Shown piece after piece: positions 10,985 through 20,129 of a stretch of DNA of 25,526 nucleotides (position 1 is its first letter; each line of letters opens with the position of its first letter). Both the position numbers and the translations under genes were made by a program. Below the pieces are notes generated by a model. The model did not search any database, was not told the origin of the DNA, and worked only from the letters and a program-made list of their open reading frames with translations. The stretch is from Microbotryum silenes-acaulis. Its lineage: Eukaryota > Basidiomycota > Microbotryomycetes > Microbotryales > Microbotryaceae. The DNA lies in assembly GCA_003665825.1 (NCBI GenBank), contig QPFY01000062.1, positions 1 through 25,526 of the forward strand, in the 5' to 3' direction.

Positions 10985-11446
10985 AGTGACCACCTTTGCT
11001 TTGGGCTTAAGCATTGTTGCTCGTTGTTAGTTCCAATTATTGCAATAGATACCCCAGGCTATTTTTCGTCCTTTCCAGTATACTTCCAGGATGACCGAAT
11101 GACTGCGTTAGCTGTGCCTTCATTCAATCCGACTGCGCAGAGTTTCTGGCCTAAGTCGTAATCTGGGAGGGCCCTTACATCCTTCACGTTTTGCTCATAG
11201 GAGTGTTGTCTTTGGAGATCTATCAGGTTGATTGTCCTGTCCCGTGTATCAAAACGTAGCCTTGAACCAATGAAATGAAACCCAAAGCCCTGCATCAGAA
11301 TCCTGTCTTTGATTGAAAGGCACGAGATCGCTCTCGAGCCTCACTGGTTCCGAGTCCAAACTGAAAGGATCAAACGGTGTATTCGCAGGCGAAGAAAGAC
11401 TACTAAAAGGAATAAGGTCAAGACGCGCCCGTGGCGCCGCGCGCAA
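10985..11446 (-). other. 3' flank of block copy 1 with a possible convergent minus-strand relic
   Basis: The 330 bases after the kinase stop are conserved, with substitutions, in the other block. On the minus strand, 11295-11059 is open for 78 codons, including DYDLGQKLCAVGLNEGTANA. An overlapping frame, 11446-11249, reads FSSLSSPANTPFDPFSLDS. Copy 2 has a 2 bp length change that breaks the first frame. I recognise no family. It could be the eroded 3' end of a convergent gene or chance. Confidence 0.25.
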
Positions 11447-11624
11447 GTAAAGCTTGAGGCCGCTGAGGTTGGCTCGAGGTTGTCATGAGGCGTAAGCGGT
11501 GCGGTGCCTTACATTGATCTCACGGACCCTGCAGAGGGCCCAGCTAAACTAGGTCGTGTGAGGACGGTCACGTTCAAGAAACGCAGCGCTCGAACCAGAC
11601 CGTATCATCACCATCTTTTCATGT

Positions 11625-12311
11625 TTATGCAGCAGCGAATGCTTCTTTCGCGACATGACCGACTCCCAAAGTCCGTTGATCTCTAGATGTGCCGACTGTG
11701 TCCACACTACCTTCCATCTGCTGCCCCGAAAAGGTCCCCTTTTCTTGCGGGACGGTGAGGTACCATATGCTGAACAAGCACGGCGCCTGTACCATGTCGT
11801 TCGCGTGCGTAGCCGCCGTGATCAGCCCGGTTCGAGTCGGGACGGTGTAGCGGAGGGTGAGCTGAGCTGCTCGACGAGGAACGCGAGGAACGCGACGGAA
11901 GTCGGCTGAAGCCAGCGACGCGACTCGCAACGCCTGGCAATGGATCAGATTTAGTCTCAGGCGTTTTCTCAAACGGTAGCAGTGCTACTGTCAGAAACCG
12001 ACGCAGCTCAAGACCATCGAGGCGAGATGTGTACCTGTAGCGGCGAAAAGCGGTGATGAACGAAGGCCCATCTGGTCGAGGTAGAGCGAGACTTGGAAAA
12101 GCGCTGGCATTTCAAGGTGCTCGATCACGTAAAGTGCCACGTTTGGGTCCGTACCGGCGATGTGAAATGTGCGGATGCTGGGCCAGACAAGGCGGTCGAA
12201 GCCTGTGTGGGATGGAGCGCACGGAGCATGCGACTCCGAGATGCGGAAGTTCGGAACATCTGAGTGGGATGGGTGGCATAGATTTATTGAAGGAAAGGTC
12301 GTGGTCGTCAA
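11625..12311 (-). pseudogene. Possible LRR/F-box-like gene relic
   Basis: Two adjacent minus-strand open stretches, 12311-11991 and 11972-11625, read like a fungal leucine-rich/F-box C-terminal region. The first contains IRTFHIAGTD, VIEHLEMPALFQVSLYLDQ and THLASMVLSCVGF. The second contains LNLIHCQALRVASLASADF and AAQLTLRYTV. The spacing of Leu/Ile and the alternating L-x-x-L pattern fit that family, but no F-box itself is visible. Stops and a frame change between the two halves indicate decay. The assignment rests on pattern alone, and chance reading frames in GC-rich DNA remain possible. Confidence 0.35.
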
Positions 12312-14541
12312 CCTGTGTCATATGATGGGGAGAGGAGCTAAACATTCCGATACCGGCGTGGTGGCCTGATTATGGGCTTTTCGCCTATGAGAACGAGACC
12401 GATCAACTTGACAAGCTCGGGAGGCAGCGACAACGCGAGGGAGATGCGGCGTCCCGTCAAAGCCGATGTCGGAATGCTTCGAGTGCTCGTGAGGGTAGAT
12501 GCACCACTAAATTTAATTAAGAAAAAGCAGTCTGTAGAACCATGTTGGGCTCGTCAAATGCCATGGTGAGCTGAGAGCCTTAAAGCGAGCGACTGAGTGA
12601 AGAGAGAGAGACGGTCAGAGACGGTCAGAGACGGCCCGCGCTGATGCTCTCTGCCCGAACGTATTCCCTTTCCACTTTCTTTCCGAGACGCGAGACGCGA
12701 GACCTGGGACTCGTCGGGTGATCAATATTTTGGCAGACCATTCCTCTCGAGTCTTCACAGACTCGCCGTTTCTCCTCGCGCAAGCGCGTCGTGACCAAAC
12801 CGCGGACCAGCGGTCAGTGATCGACCCAACCCATAGTTGTGCTGCGCAAGGCGGGCCTGTGCAGCGTTCGAGGTGTGAAGCACCACCCAACCAGCGGACC
12901 TTGCACTGACCTTGAGTTCGATCAAGACATGATCTACAACCTCCGAGGGACATGCTCTGCGCCACTCTTTCACTGGAGCATTCGGGTTGACCCAATATAG
13001 CACATCTATGATTTTGTACTTGAACAGGCGTCAATGAGTTCCACCTCTGTCGGGGAATGCCGTCGCACCGTCGCAACTTTCGCCTCATCGAATGGCCGAA
13101 GTCTTGCACGCTCGCCTTGCGCTCGAGCGGCACCGATTTTCGTCGCTCTTTGAGCTTTTCCTGACCCCCTCGCTTTACCTACATCGCTATCCCACAGTTG
13201 CGCCACTTCCTCAGCCACGTTCTCACCAAGTACTGCGCCCAGCTCACATCGGTCACCTTGTTCTGCGCCGGCGGGGTTACCCATCGATATGGGGAGTCAA
13301 AAGAGCGTGCGCTACTACTGCGGTAAGGGCTGGATAACTATGTATCACAATTGTGTTGGGGCTAGTTTAAAGTATCTTAGTCGATTAACCAACCGATAGT
13401 ACCTGGACTATAATGTATACGCACTACAACGAGCGGTCTGTCAATTTCGCGACTTGAGGGATCGGGAAGCGACCACAATTGAGAAAGACGAAATTGTGCC
13501 AAAAACGCTGCCTTTGATGCGCTGTAGTTTCCCTATATGCATTGCCCCGGACTTGGAGTTTCTAACAGAGTATATTAAGCTCTTCCCTGGGGGGGAGGCT
13601 TTCTTGGGCTTAGACTTAGTACTGCAATCAGTCATCTCGATCGCAGATTTCTTCAAGCGAGGGTCGAGACTCTTCACCCCAGAGCTTGACATTCATACAG
13701 CGACAGCATCGATACGGGCAGAAATACTCCTGTGCATACCTGTGTGACGCTTTTGCGGTGGCTGCAGATGTATGCGCGTGGCGCTCCACCTCGTCGCCGG
13801 CGTTCCTCTCATTTTCGCCTGGCAGTCGTCGAGAGCCCCTTGACTCGCTCGCGGGCCCGCTTCCGAGCGCCGACTCATTTCATCCCGCGCTGCAAAGGCA
13901 ATAGCTACACCTTCGGGCTCCGGGATCAAAGACTCTCGGGGCGTAACTCTTGCATGTCAAGTTGCTCAAACACTCTATGGGGTTAACCCCTGCATGCCAA
14001 GCTACAGCCTTTGCGCTGCACCCCTCCGCTCGTAGGTGCGATTTTGCAGGGGGCATCCCGACTCCGATGGAAGCTTGTGCTCCGAAGCGCTGCGGCTTTG
14101 AATACGTCTAGGCAGACCCGAGACTGGCTTTTTCGTGTGTGTGTGAGGTGCAGACACCTGGCAATGCACGCTCACTCTGGCAAGGCACTCTCACTCCGAG
14201 CACGACCACCGAAAACCTTGTTCGCTACACGCAAAAGTCAATGCCATTTCGGGGTTATGCTCCGGCACCCAGCACGACTGCTGGATCACGTCAGCAACAA
14301 GCTGAGACTCAGCCGCGGGTCGGCTCGGGTTAACCTCATCAAATCCCCTCTCTGGGAGGGCGCGACGCGCCCAGCCGTAAATGAAGGTCGTTGCGAGCTC
14401 CGCCGCGGTGCACCGCCCGCACCTCCCGGACCGTGGGTGGGAAGAAAAGATCGGCGCGCGCGCGCGTCTGAGAACCTTATTTCATGGGGGCGTTTTGTCG
14501 TGCAATCCATTATGCAGATGTAGATAGATAGAAAGATAGAT
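12312..14541. other. Spacer between the two kinase blocks, no gene recognised
   Basis: This stretch holds several unassigned open frames. A minus-strand frame at 13284-13006 has a true ATG (92 codons, charged, Ala/Arg/Glu-rich), and overlapping minus-strand frames cover 13133-12615. A plus-strand frame at 13454-13747 has hydrophobic runs (e.g. GEAFLGLDLVLQSVISIADF) but no ATG at its start. Small repeats include an AG run and ACGGTCAGAG twice near 12600-12630, an AT-rich patch at 13340-13440, a perfect palindrome GGGGTTAACCCC at 13979-13990 and a CG run near 14455. I cannot assign a function to any of it. Confidence 0.4.
14520..14541. repeat. TAGA microsatellite at left edge of block copy 2
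   Basis: About five TAGA/AAGA tetramers directly precede the second kinase block. In copy 1 the corresponding position, just after the Helitron CTGG end, reads TAGATATATATA. A tetranucleotide tract therefore seems to have marked the left side of both blocks. Confidence 0.7.
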
Positions 14542-14723
14542 TCCCAGCTCCCAGTTACAGGACCTTAGCTACAAAGTGTCAAGTGATTGCTTTTCCAGTG
14601 CAATCTAAAGGCCCTCCGGCGAGAGGTCACGCCGAAGGCTGCTGAAATTAGGCTAAAATTGTGTCGACCTACGGAAAAAAAAATGTCGGCAAAGCCGCCT
14701 CACCTAAAAAACATGGCTTGGGT

Positions 14724-14768
14724 CCCAGAATCTCGACTTTCACAAAGGCGCGTCGACGAGATTCTGGG
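14724..14768. promoter_or_regulatory. 12 bp inverted repeat upstream of FunK1 copy 2
   Basis: Same structure as in copy 1: arms at 14724-14735 and 14757-14768 with a 21-base spacer, about 310 bp upstream of the ATG. Because it lies in the homogenised core of the block, its conservation here is not independent evidence of function. Confidence 0.5.
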
Positions 14769-15080
14769 TCCTAAACCGGTCCAAACCGCGCACGCGCCTA
14801 GAAATGATTTCGGCCCAGCTGCAGAGTACTGCAGCGCGACAGCGCGACGGACTGCGATGGCGGAAGCCGACCTGCATCCCTTCCTTTGACCAGCCACTGC
14901 AGTACATCTTCGCGCTCCCCCATCCGAGGTCCATCCACATTCTTCGTCCGTGTGTGAATCTCAGAGCTCCAAGTGGATCGACAGTCGACATCAACAGTGA
15001 GTCAAATGCCCTCCTACTGTTCGTTCCGCGTGGTCTGGCTGTTCAGTGTTGACCCAACATTGACCCATGGACTGGACCCG

Positions 15081-17554
15081 ATGGCAATTGCAGTGCCTAG
15101 TCAGGACGCCCGGCGCTCGGACCAGTCCATCTCGGGCGAGGCGTCGTCGGGGCCCGAGATCCGAAGAAGCGCGCGACTGATGCAGATGCCCAACGCCGCG
15201 CCCCCCGCCCAAGCGCAATCGATGCGCGTCAACGCCAGAGACCGCGCGCCACGCCCGTCGGTCGGCACGTCTAGTCTTGCGCCCCCCGCCCAAGCCGCCA
15301 CCCAATCGCTTCCGACCCACCTGCCCAGCTCGTCGGCTCGCACCCCGTCGACGCCGACGCGCGGGCCTATTAACCACTACAAGGCTCGACCAGGACGAAC
15401 AAGTCGTTCAAGCGAGGCCGTAGGCCTGTCAGGCATGTCGGGCCTCGTCGATGCTTTACCACGCTCGAGTCCGATGAAGTCGAGTCCCGTTGTGTCGATG
15501 TCGGCCACGGCGGAAGCGAGGGAGCAACAGCTCTTTGCCCACATGGGCAAACCTCGACTCTCGAAGGCGATGGACAAGTACTTCCTTGCCACGCCTTCCA
15601 CCTACGAAGCCAAGATCCTCAAACCGACGAAGAAACTGGGGACGGAGGCTGCGATGAGAGAGATCGCTAACGCGATCAAGGATGTGGTGAGTGCCCCGAT
15701 GCTATCGCTTGGCTTCGACCGCACGAGTATGACTGACCACTGTGTCCCGATCATTGATGCACCCGGGTGTAGACTGGTGATCGACGTCTGGTCGGATGCG
15801 GCAACTCGGGTAGCCACATTAAGCTGGCGCCCGATCGCGGGGAGCAGGAGAAGACGCCCGACGCCGTCATATTGACGCATGCGGCGGTGGCCGCTTCCCC
15901 CGATCTTCCGTTCGTTTGGGCGCAGTCAGAGCACCCAAAGTCGACGGAAGGCACGCCCCCGTCGCCTCAACGCGCATACTCGCAAATTGCAGTGGCGATT
16001 GAGGTGAAAGAGAGCGACACGAAGAGCGCAGAAGCGCGTAACCAAGTGCTTAGGCGGCTACACATGATCTGCACGACCGCGCTCCGCGCCCACGCGATCG
16101 GGGTCACCCTTTGCGGGGACGTACTTCAAGTCTACCTCGTCAACGCGTGTGGGGTGTTCACGACGAGCGCCCGCAGGTGCGGTGAGGACGCGGTGCTGCT
16201 CCGGCGCGTGCTGTCACACCTCATCGAACTCGACGACAACGGGCTCGGGATGCTGGCCTCGACGAACGAGGTCGACGATGGTTTCGGCAATTTTGTCGTC
16301 TCGGACAAGTTTCTCCCACCCCGCGCCCACGATTTCGAGTCCGAGCTCGGCGATATCTCAGATCTCGAGATCCAGGAGCTCCTCTTCCGACGTCGAAGCT
16401 GCACGGGTCGTGCAACCTCCGCTTTCCGCGTTACCGCAAGACACGCGCCTGTCGACCCCACGTCGATCAGCTTGCCTACATCTGCCACCGAGTACGCCAT
16501 GACAGTCGCATGGGTCGAGCAATCCCGCCTCGACGATGCGATTGCCCTACGTCGCAAGATGCACGCTGCGTCGCGTATCGACACCGAGGGTTTAAGCCTT
16601 AGCGCCGGCATCTACCGGGACGACTTCCGCACGCTTCCAGCTTTCTTCGGTGATGATGAAAGCTTCGATGATATCGGGCCCCGGGCACTCGAGGTGGTCT
16701 TCCACCGACAGTGTTATCGGCCCCTCAACACGGCGACCACGACCAGGGAACTCGCCCAGGCCGTACTTGGAGTCGTCAAAGGTGAGCACGGGGATCAACT
16801 GGGCGGCGTTGCGTTTGCGCTCCCTAGCCGACACGCGCGTTCCCATGACAATGCAGGACACCGAAACCTCTACAAGCTGGGGTATATCCACCGGGATATT
16901 TCGTACGGCAATGTCGTCATCGACCGCGACGGTTTCGGCGTCCTTATCGACTATCACCTCGCCGTCCCGCATGATCGACCTTGCACCGAGCTGCACCACA
17001 GAATACGATCCGTGCGTCCTCCCTCTGTATGTTTCTCCGACTGAAGTTTCTGACCAGCACTAACCTTTGGACTATACGACGTCTGACAGGGCACCTGGCC
17101 CTACCTCGCCTGCTCGATCCTCGCCCAACCGAACGAGCCACTCGGTGTCGTCCATGAACGATGGCACGACATCGAGTCGCTGTTCTACGTCGTGATGGAA
17201 ATCTCGTTTCGCGAGCCGTACCAGGGTGACGAGAAAGTCCTCGTAATGACGCCGAAGGGTGAAACCATCTGGCGGCGCTGGAACAGCCCAGAAGCGGACC
17301 AAGTCTATGTCTTCAAAGTTGTGCTTCGCATGGATCCGGCATACCGATCTGTACTCGAAGGCTGCGCACATCGATGGACGAATATCGAGCAACTGGTCGA
17401 TATCTTGCGACACCATTGTGGTCTTGATAACCAGTTCAATAATTCCGAGATGGCTGCGGAAGAGGCCAAGCTGGGGGAGTTGTGGGGTCCATCCAAGGCG
17501 ATGTCGCACGAGTCCATCGTCTCGGACATTGAGCAGCTGCTTCCCTTGCTCTGA
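15081..17554 (+). CDS. FunK1-type fungal protein kinase, copy 2, apparently intact
   Basis: Predicted exons 15081-15686, 15773-16781, 16857-17026 and 17090-17554 give about 749 residues, a usual FunK1 length. FunK1 kinases are a fungus-specific branch of the protein-kinase fold. Residue landmarks: RRSARL near 30; IAVAIEVK ending at Lys281; catalytic loop YIHRDISYGN with HRD at 550-552 and Asn557; DFG-equivalent LIDYHLA with Asp570; GTWPYLA from 596; HDIESLFYVV at 621-630. Intron 1 (86 nt, GTGAGT...GTGTAG) is confirmed by the paralogue at the left edge. Intron 3 (63 nt, GTATGT, CACTAAC, CAG) restores the frame. Intron 2 (75 nt, GTGAGC...TGCAG) is in frame and stop-free; it is inferred because its removal gives GHRNLYKLGYIHRDIS, the normal family spacing. 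An ATG at 14973 is also in frame, but the paralogue aligns only from 15081. Substrate and role are unknown. Confidence 0.85.
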
Positions 17555-17892
17555 AGTGACCACCTTTGCGCTGGGCTTAAATATAGTCGCTCGTTGTTAG
17601 TTCCGATTATTGCAATAGATACCCAAGGTCACTTTCCGTCCGTTCCAGTATAAATCCAGGCTGGAAATAGGACTGCGCCAGCGGTGCCTTCATTCGGCTC
17701 GACTGTGCAGAGTTTCTGGCCTAAGTCGTAATCTGGGAGGGCCCTTACATCATTCACGTTTTGCTCTTAGGGGTGTTGTTTTTGGAAATGTATCAGGACT
17801 ATTGTCCTGTCCCATGTATCAAAACGCGTGGCCTTGAACCAACGAAATGAAACCCATAGCCCCGCACCAAAATCTTGTCTTTGATCTCACTG

Positions 17893-18330
17893 ACCTCTCG
17901 AGATTTGCCACACAACACCACCTCATTGCTTCATATCTTACTCGAACTCGATCCTACGGTGCACACGTTAGATCATACAGCCACGACTCGGGCTTCTCCA
18001 CACCATTCGGCGTTGGACCGTGACGATCTTTCGCACTCTCAATCGATCTCGACGATTCGCTCGACCAGCTTGATACGTACGATCAGCCTCCCACATATGC
18101 GAGTTGCACGATCATACACGCGGCAGCAAGCCTGGTCATTTGGTCGTGGACTGCGCTCAGCGTCGCACGGTGTTCCATCTCCTCTCGCTTCGCTTCTTCT
18201 TGCACTCACCTCGCTTGGTGTCGACAGACTCGTTTGGCATTTACTAAGCGAGCACACGTCCGAAAGGTCAGTGCGTGCCTTCAACCTAAGGGCCTTCTCT
18301 TCCTCCACACCTTGTGTTGCAAGTATAAGG
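17893..18330 (+). repeat. Repeat family R, fragment R3
   Basis: Aligns by eye with 21315-21740 and with 22855-23245. Shared landmarks include TCGCACTC(T/C)CAATC, ATTCGCTCGACC, the GGTCAGTG motif and CTTCCTCCACACCT. It stops just before a 19-C run. Open frames here also exist in the other copies, but substitutions fall about equally on all three codon positions, so I treat it as non-coding. Confidence 0.8.
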
Positions 18331-18338
18331 GCAAATGA

Positions 18339-18357
18339 CCCCCCCCCCCCCCCCCCC
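18339..18357. repeat. Homopolymer run of 19 C
   Basis: An uninterrupted C tract at the point where similarity to the R family ends. It is followed by TAAAAAAG. Such a tract is prone to length error and polymerase slippage, so its exact length is doubtful. Confidence 0.95.
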
Positions 18358-18520
18358 TAAAAAAGAGTTGGCTCTTGAGTTAGGTAGTGGCCCCAGAGGC
18401 AAAAAAGTCACGTGATATTGTGTTTTTGATCTTCATTGCATCGACTCAACATCAGCACGACCCAGTGTAGCTCGAACTTTTCGCGGTGCTGCAAAGAGAT
18501 TGCGCTCATGTCCTGTCGCC

Positions 18521-18667
18521 GCACCGTGCGGTGCCGAATCCAGATTCCTGTTCCCGCACCGTGCGGTGCCGAAACCAGATTCTTGTTCTCGCACCGTCCG
18601 GTGCCGAAACAGATCTCACTCGAGGGAGAAGACTGCGCTCGATTCCTGTTCCCGCACCGGCCGGTGC
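18521..18667. repeat. Array of four 14 bp palindromes, partly on a 35 bp period
   Basis: Four copies of GCACCGNNCGGTGC lie at 18521-18534, 18556-18569, 18591-18604 and 18654-18667. The first three are exactly 35 bp apart and the fourth is 63 bp further. Each is followed by CGA, and three are preceded by a CCTGT/TTGTTC-type segment. The central pair varies (TG, TG, TC, GC), so only the fourth is a perfect palindrome. The layout resembles a cluster of binding sites for a dimeric protein; no function is shown. Confidence 0.85.
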
Positions 18668-18795
18668 CGATTCTGATTTAACTCGAGACACAGGATCGCG
18701 CCAAGACTTAAGCTCAGTGCGATGGGTGGTCAATAGGGACGATCTTATTTCCAATTCAAACAATCATTAATATTTCCACCTATCTCTGACCAGTC

Positions 18796-19231
18796 CTACT
18801 TTCCAGCCTTCATCCTTTCTAAAAAGGCCGCACGAGCTGTAGTGGTAGCATCCCGTTTCGGAACCCTAGCCCTTTCTTGCAGGCCAGATACAGCAACTTC
18901 TTTCCTTGAGCTCTTGCGCTTGGCGGGCTGCTTTCCTTTCGCACCGGGCTCGCTTCCCCTCATCTTCTTCTTCCTTGCCTGACCTTCCTTGTCGGAATCG
19001 GAGTCGGATTCTTCGGGCTCGACGGATTCGGCGGGATTAACCGACTTGGCTGCCGCAAGAGCCCCTAATTGTGCCTTCTTAGAGGGCACTCTCTTCTTCT
19101 TGGGTGGAGGAGCCGTCTCAGCGTCGGAGTCCTCGCTGAGGGCAGTGCTAATAGCGCGATCAGCCGCTTGATCTCGGCCGTCTCTGCTGCGCTTGCGCTC
19201 GCTTGCAGCAGTATATACGTATCATAGGTGG
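18796..19231 (-). CDS. Lys/Ser/Asp-rich reading frame, no start codon, unknown function
   Basis: An open minus-strand frame of about 145 codons ends at the stop 18796-18798. The translation is highly polar: SEDSDAETAPPPKKKRVPSK, then an acidic EESDSDSDKEG stretch, basic patches and a C-terminal ARAAFLERMKAGK. PPKKKRV is a textbook monopartite nuclear-localisation pattern, and the Ser-Asp runs look like CK2 sites. No folded domain is visible. The frame opens after an in-frame TGA at about 19232-19234 with no ATG before the body, so it is either the last exon of a spliced gene, a 5'-truncated relic, or chance. Its right neighbour is the minisatellite, which may have displaced the 5' part. Confidence 0.4.
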
Positions 19232-19300
19232 GGTACAGCCCAATTACGGGTTACATTTTTGATTAGAACCCCAAATCCCCAGTGAAAATGAAAAGTGACA

Positions 19301-19931
19301 GTGCAGGGGGAATTGCTCGTGCACTGATGAAATCCATTCATTCGGCAAAACCGCCAAATCGCAGTGCACGGGGAATTGCTCGTGCACTGCTGAAATCCAC
19401 TTTTTCGGCAAAACCGCCAAATCGAGGTGCACGGTCAATTGCTCGTGCACTGCTGAAATCCACTTTTTCGACTCTGAGGGCGGCACGGGTCAAAAACCGC
19501 CAAATCGAGGTGCACGGTCAATTGCTCGTGCACTGCTGAAATCCACTTTTTCGACTCTGAGGGGCGGCACAAGTCAAAAACCGCCAAATCGAGGTGCACG
19601 GGGAATTGCTCGTGCACTGCTGAAATCCACTTTTTCGACGCTGAAGGGCGGCACAAGTCGAAAACCGTCAAATCGAGGTGCACGGTCGATTGCTCGTGCA
19701 CTGCTGAAATCCACTTTTTCGACTCTGAGGGCGGCACGGGTCAAAAACCGTCAAATCGAGGTGCACGGTCAATTGCTCGTGCACTGCTGAAATCCACTTA
19801 TTCGGCAAAACCGCCAAATCGCAGTGCACGGGGAATTGCTCGTGCACTGCTGAAATCCACTTGCTCGACGCTGGAGGGCGGCACAAGTCAAAAACCGCCA
19901 AATCGAGGTGCACGGGGAATTGCTCGTGCAT
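19301..19931. repeat. Minisatellite with 63 bp and 83/84 bp units
   Basis: Units begin at GTGCA and start at 19301, 19364, 19427, 19510, 19594, 19678, 19761, 19824 and 19908, giving lengths 63, 63, 83, 84, 84, 83, 63, 84 and a partial unit. The long form carries about 21 extra bases, including GGGCGGCAC, between CCACTTTTTCG and AACCGCCAAATC. Most units contain GTGCACG and CGTGCAC 10 bases apart, able to form a hairpin. On the minus strand the units read as repeats of WISAVHEQFPVHLDLAV. The 63 and 84 bp units keep that frame and the 83 bp units break it. No start, known domain or intact gene is present. Confidence 0.95.
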
Positions 19932-20006
19932 TGCGAGATGGCAGTGCAGCGTGAAACCCCGTGCACCGAGTAAGCCTGAGCCCCGAGCGCTGAACCGAGA
20001 TTGGAT

Positions 20007-20029
20007 CCGAAATGGGAAACCCATTTCGG
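20007..20029. other. Perfect 10 bp hairpin at head of R2
   Basis: CCGAAATGGG (20007-20016), loop AAA, then CCCATTTCGG (20020-20029). It sits at the first bases shared with R1. In R1 the same place keeps only a 5 bp version (CGAAA...TTTCG near 1845-1858). It could be a terminal structure of the repeat. Confidence 0.75.
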
Positions 20030-20123
20030 GCTTCGGCGTATCGCTAGAGCTGAGCCACGGCAGACTTGAGGACTTGTAGACGTTGATAAGTTGATTGCAA
20101 CTCTGTCACGATCACAGCTGGCT

Positions 20124-20129
20124 TATATA
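20124..20129 (+). promoter_or_regulatory. TATA-box-like TATATA in R2 leader
   Basis: TATATA within GGCTTATATAGGC lies about 95 bp after the head hairpin and ahead of a pyrimidine-rich leader starting near 20230. R1 has a degraded version of this site. It is consistent with a promoter carried by the repeat; transcription is inferred only. Confidence 0.35.

Larger units (their letters stand above)
7970..11312 (+). repeat. 3.3 kb duplicated FunK1 block, copy 1
   Basis: A direct repeat of 14542-17884, offset 6570-6571 bp. The first roughly 95 bp differ at several sites. From about 8066 to 10674 the lines I compared match except for three single-base homopolymer-type indels. From 10675 the copies diverge again. 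Similarity ends at CTTTGAT on the right. On the left it fades in the TAGA/TA-rich bases just after the Helitron end. No terminal inverted repeat or target duplication is visible. Confidence 0.9.
14542..17884 (+). repeat. 3.3 kb duplicated FunK1 block, copy 2
   Basis: The partner of 7970-11312 in the same orientation. It starts at the shared TTCCCAGCTCCCAGTTACA and ends at the shared TCTTTGAT. The 3' flank 17555-17884 has no gene of its own that I can support. About nine bases after its right edge, sequence of the R family (R3) begins. Confidence 0.9.

Noticed and set aside
7970..11312. The FunK1 block as a DNA transposon or LTR element
   Set aside because: I see no terminal inverted repeats, LTRs or matching target duplications at the two pairs of edges.
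11820..11850. tRNA T-arm-like GGTTCGAGTC
   Set aside because: The flanking bases do not form a 5 bp stem, and no acceptor, D or anticodon arm is found upstream.
12615..13133. 172-codon minus-strand open frame
   Set aside because: No domain, Arg/Ser-rich translation, and several overlapping frames of equal quality on the same strand.
13979..13990. GGGGTTAACCCC as a telomere-repeat junction
   Set aside because: Only one copy; no TTAGGG array on either side.
15872..15880. Separate gene starting at TTG 15872
   Set aside because: It is the continuation of exon 2 after intron 1 (15687-15772); TTG is not a plausible start in a fungus.
18521..18667. CRISPR-like array because of the regular 35 bp spacing
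   Set aside because: The spacers between palindromes are themselves similar, there are only four sites, the organism appears eukaryotic and no cas gene is present.
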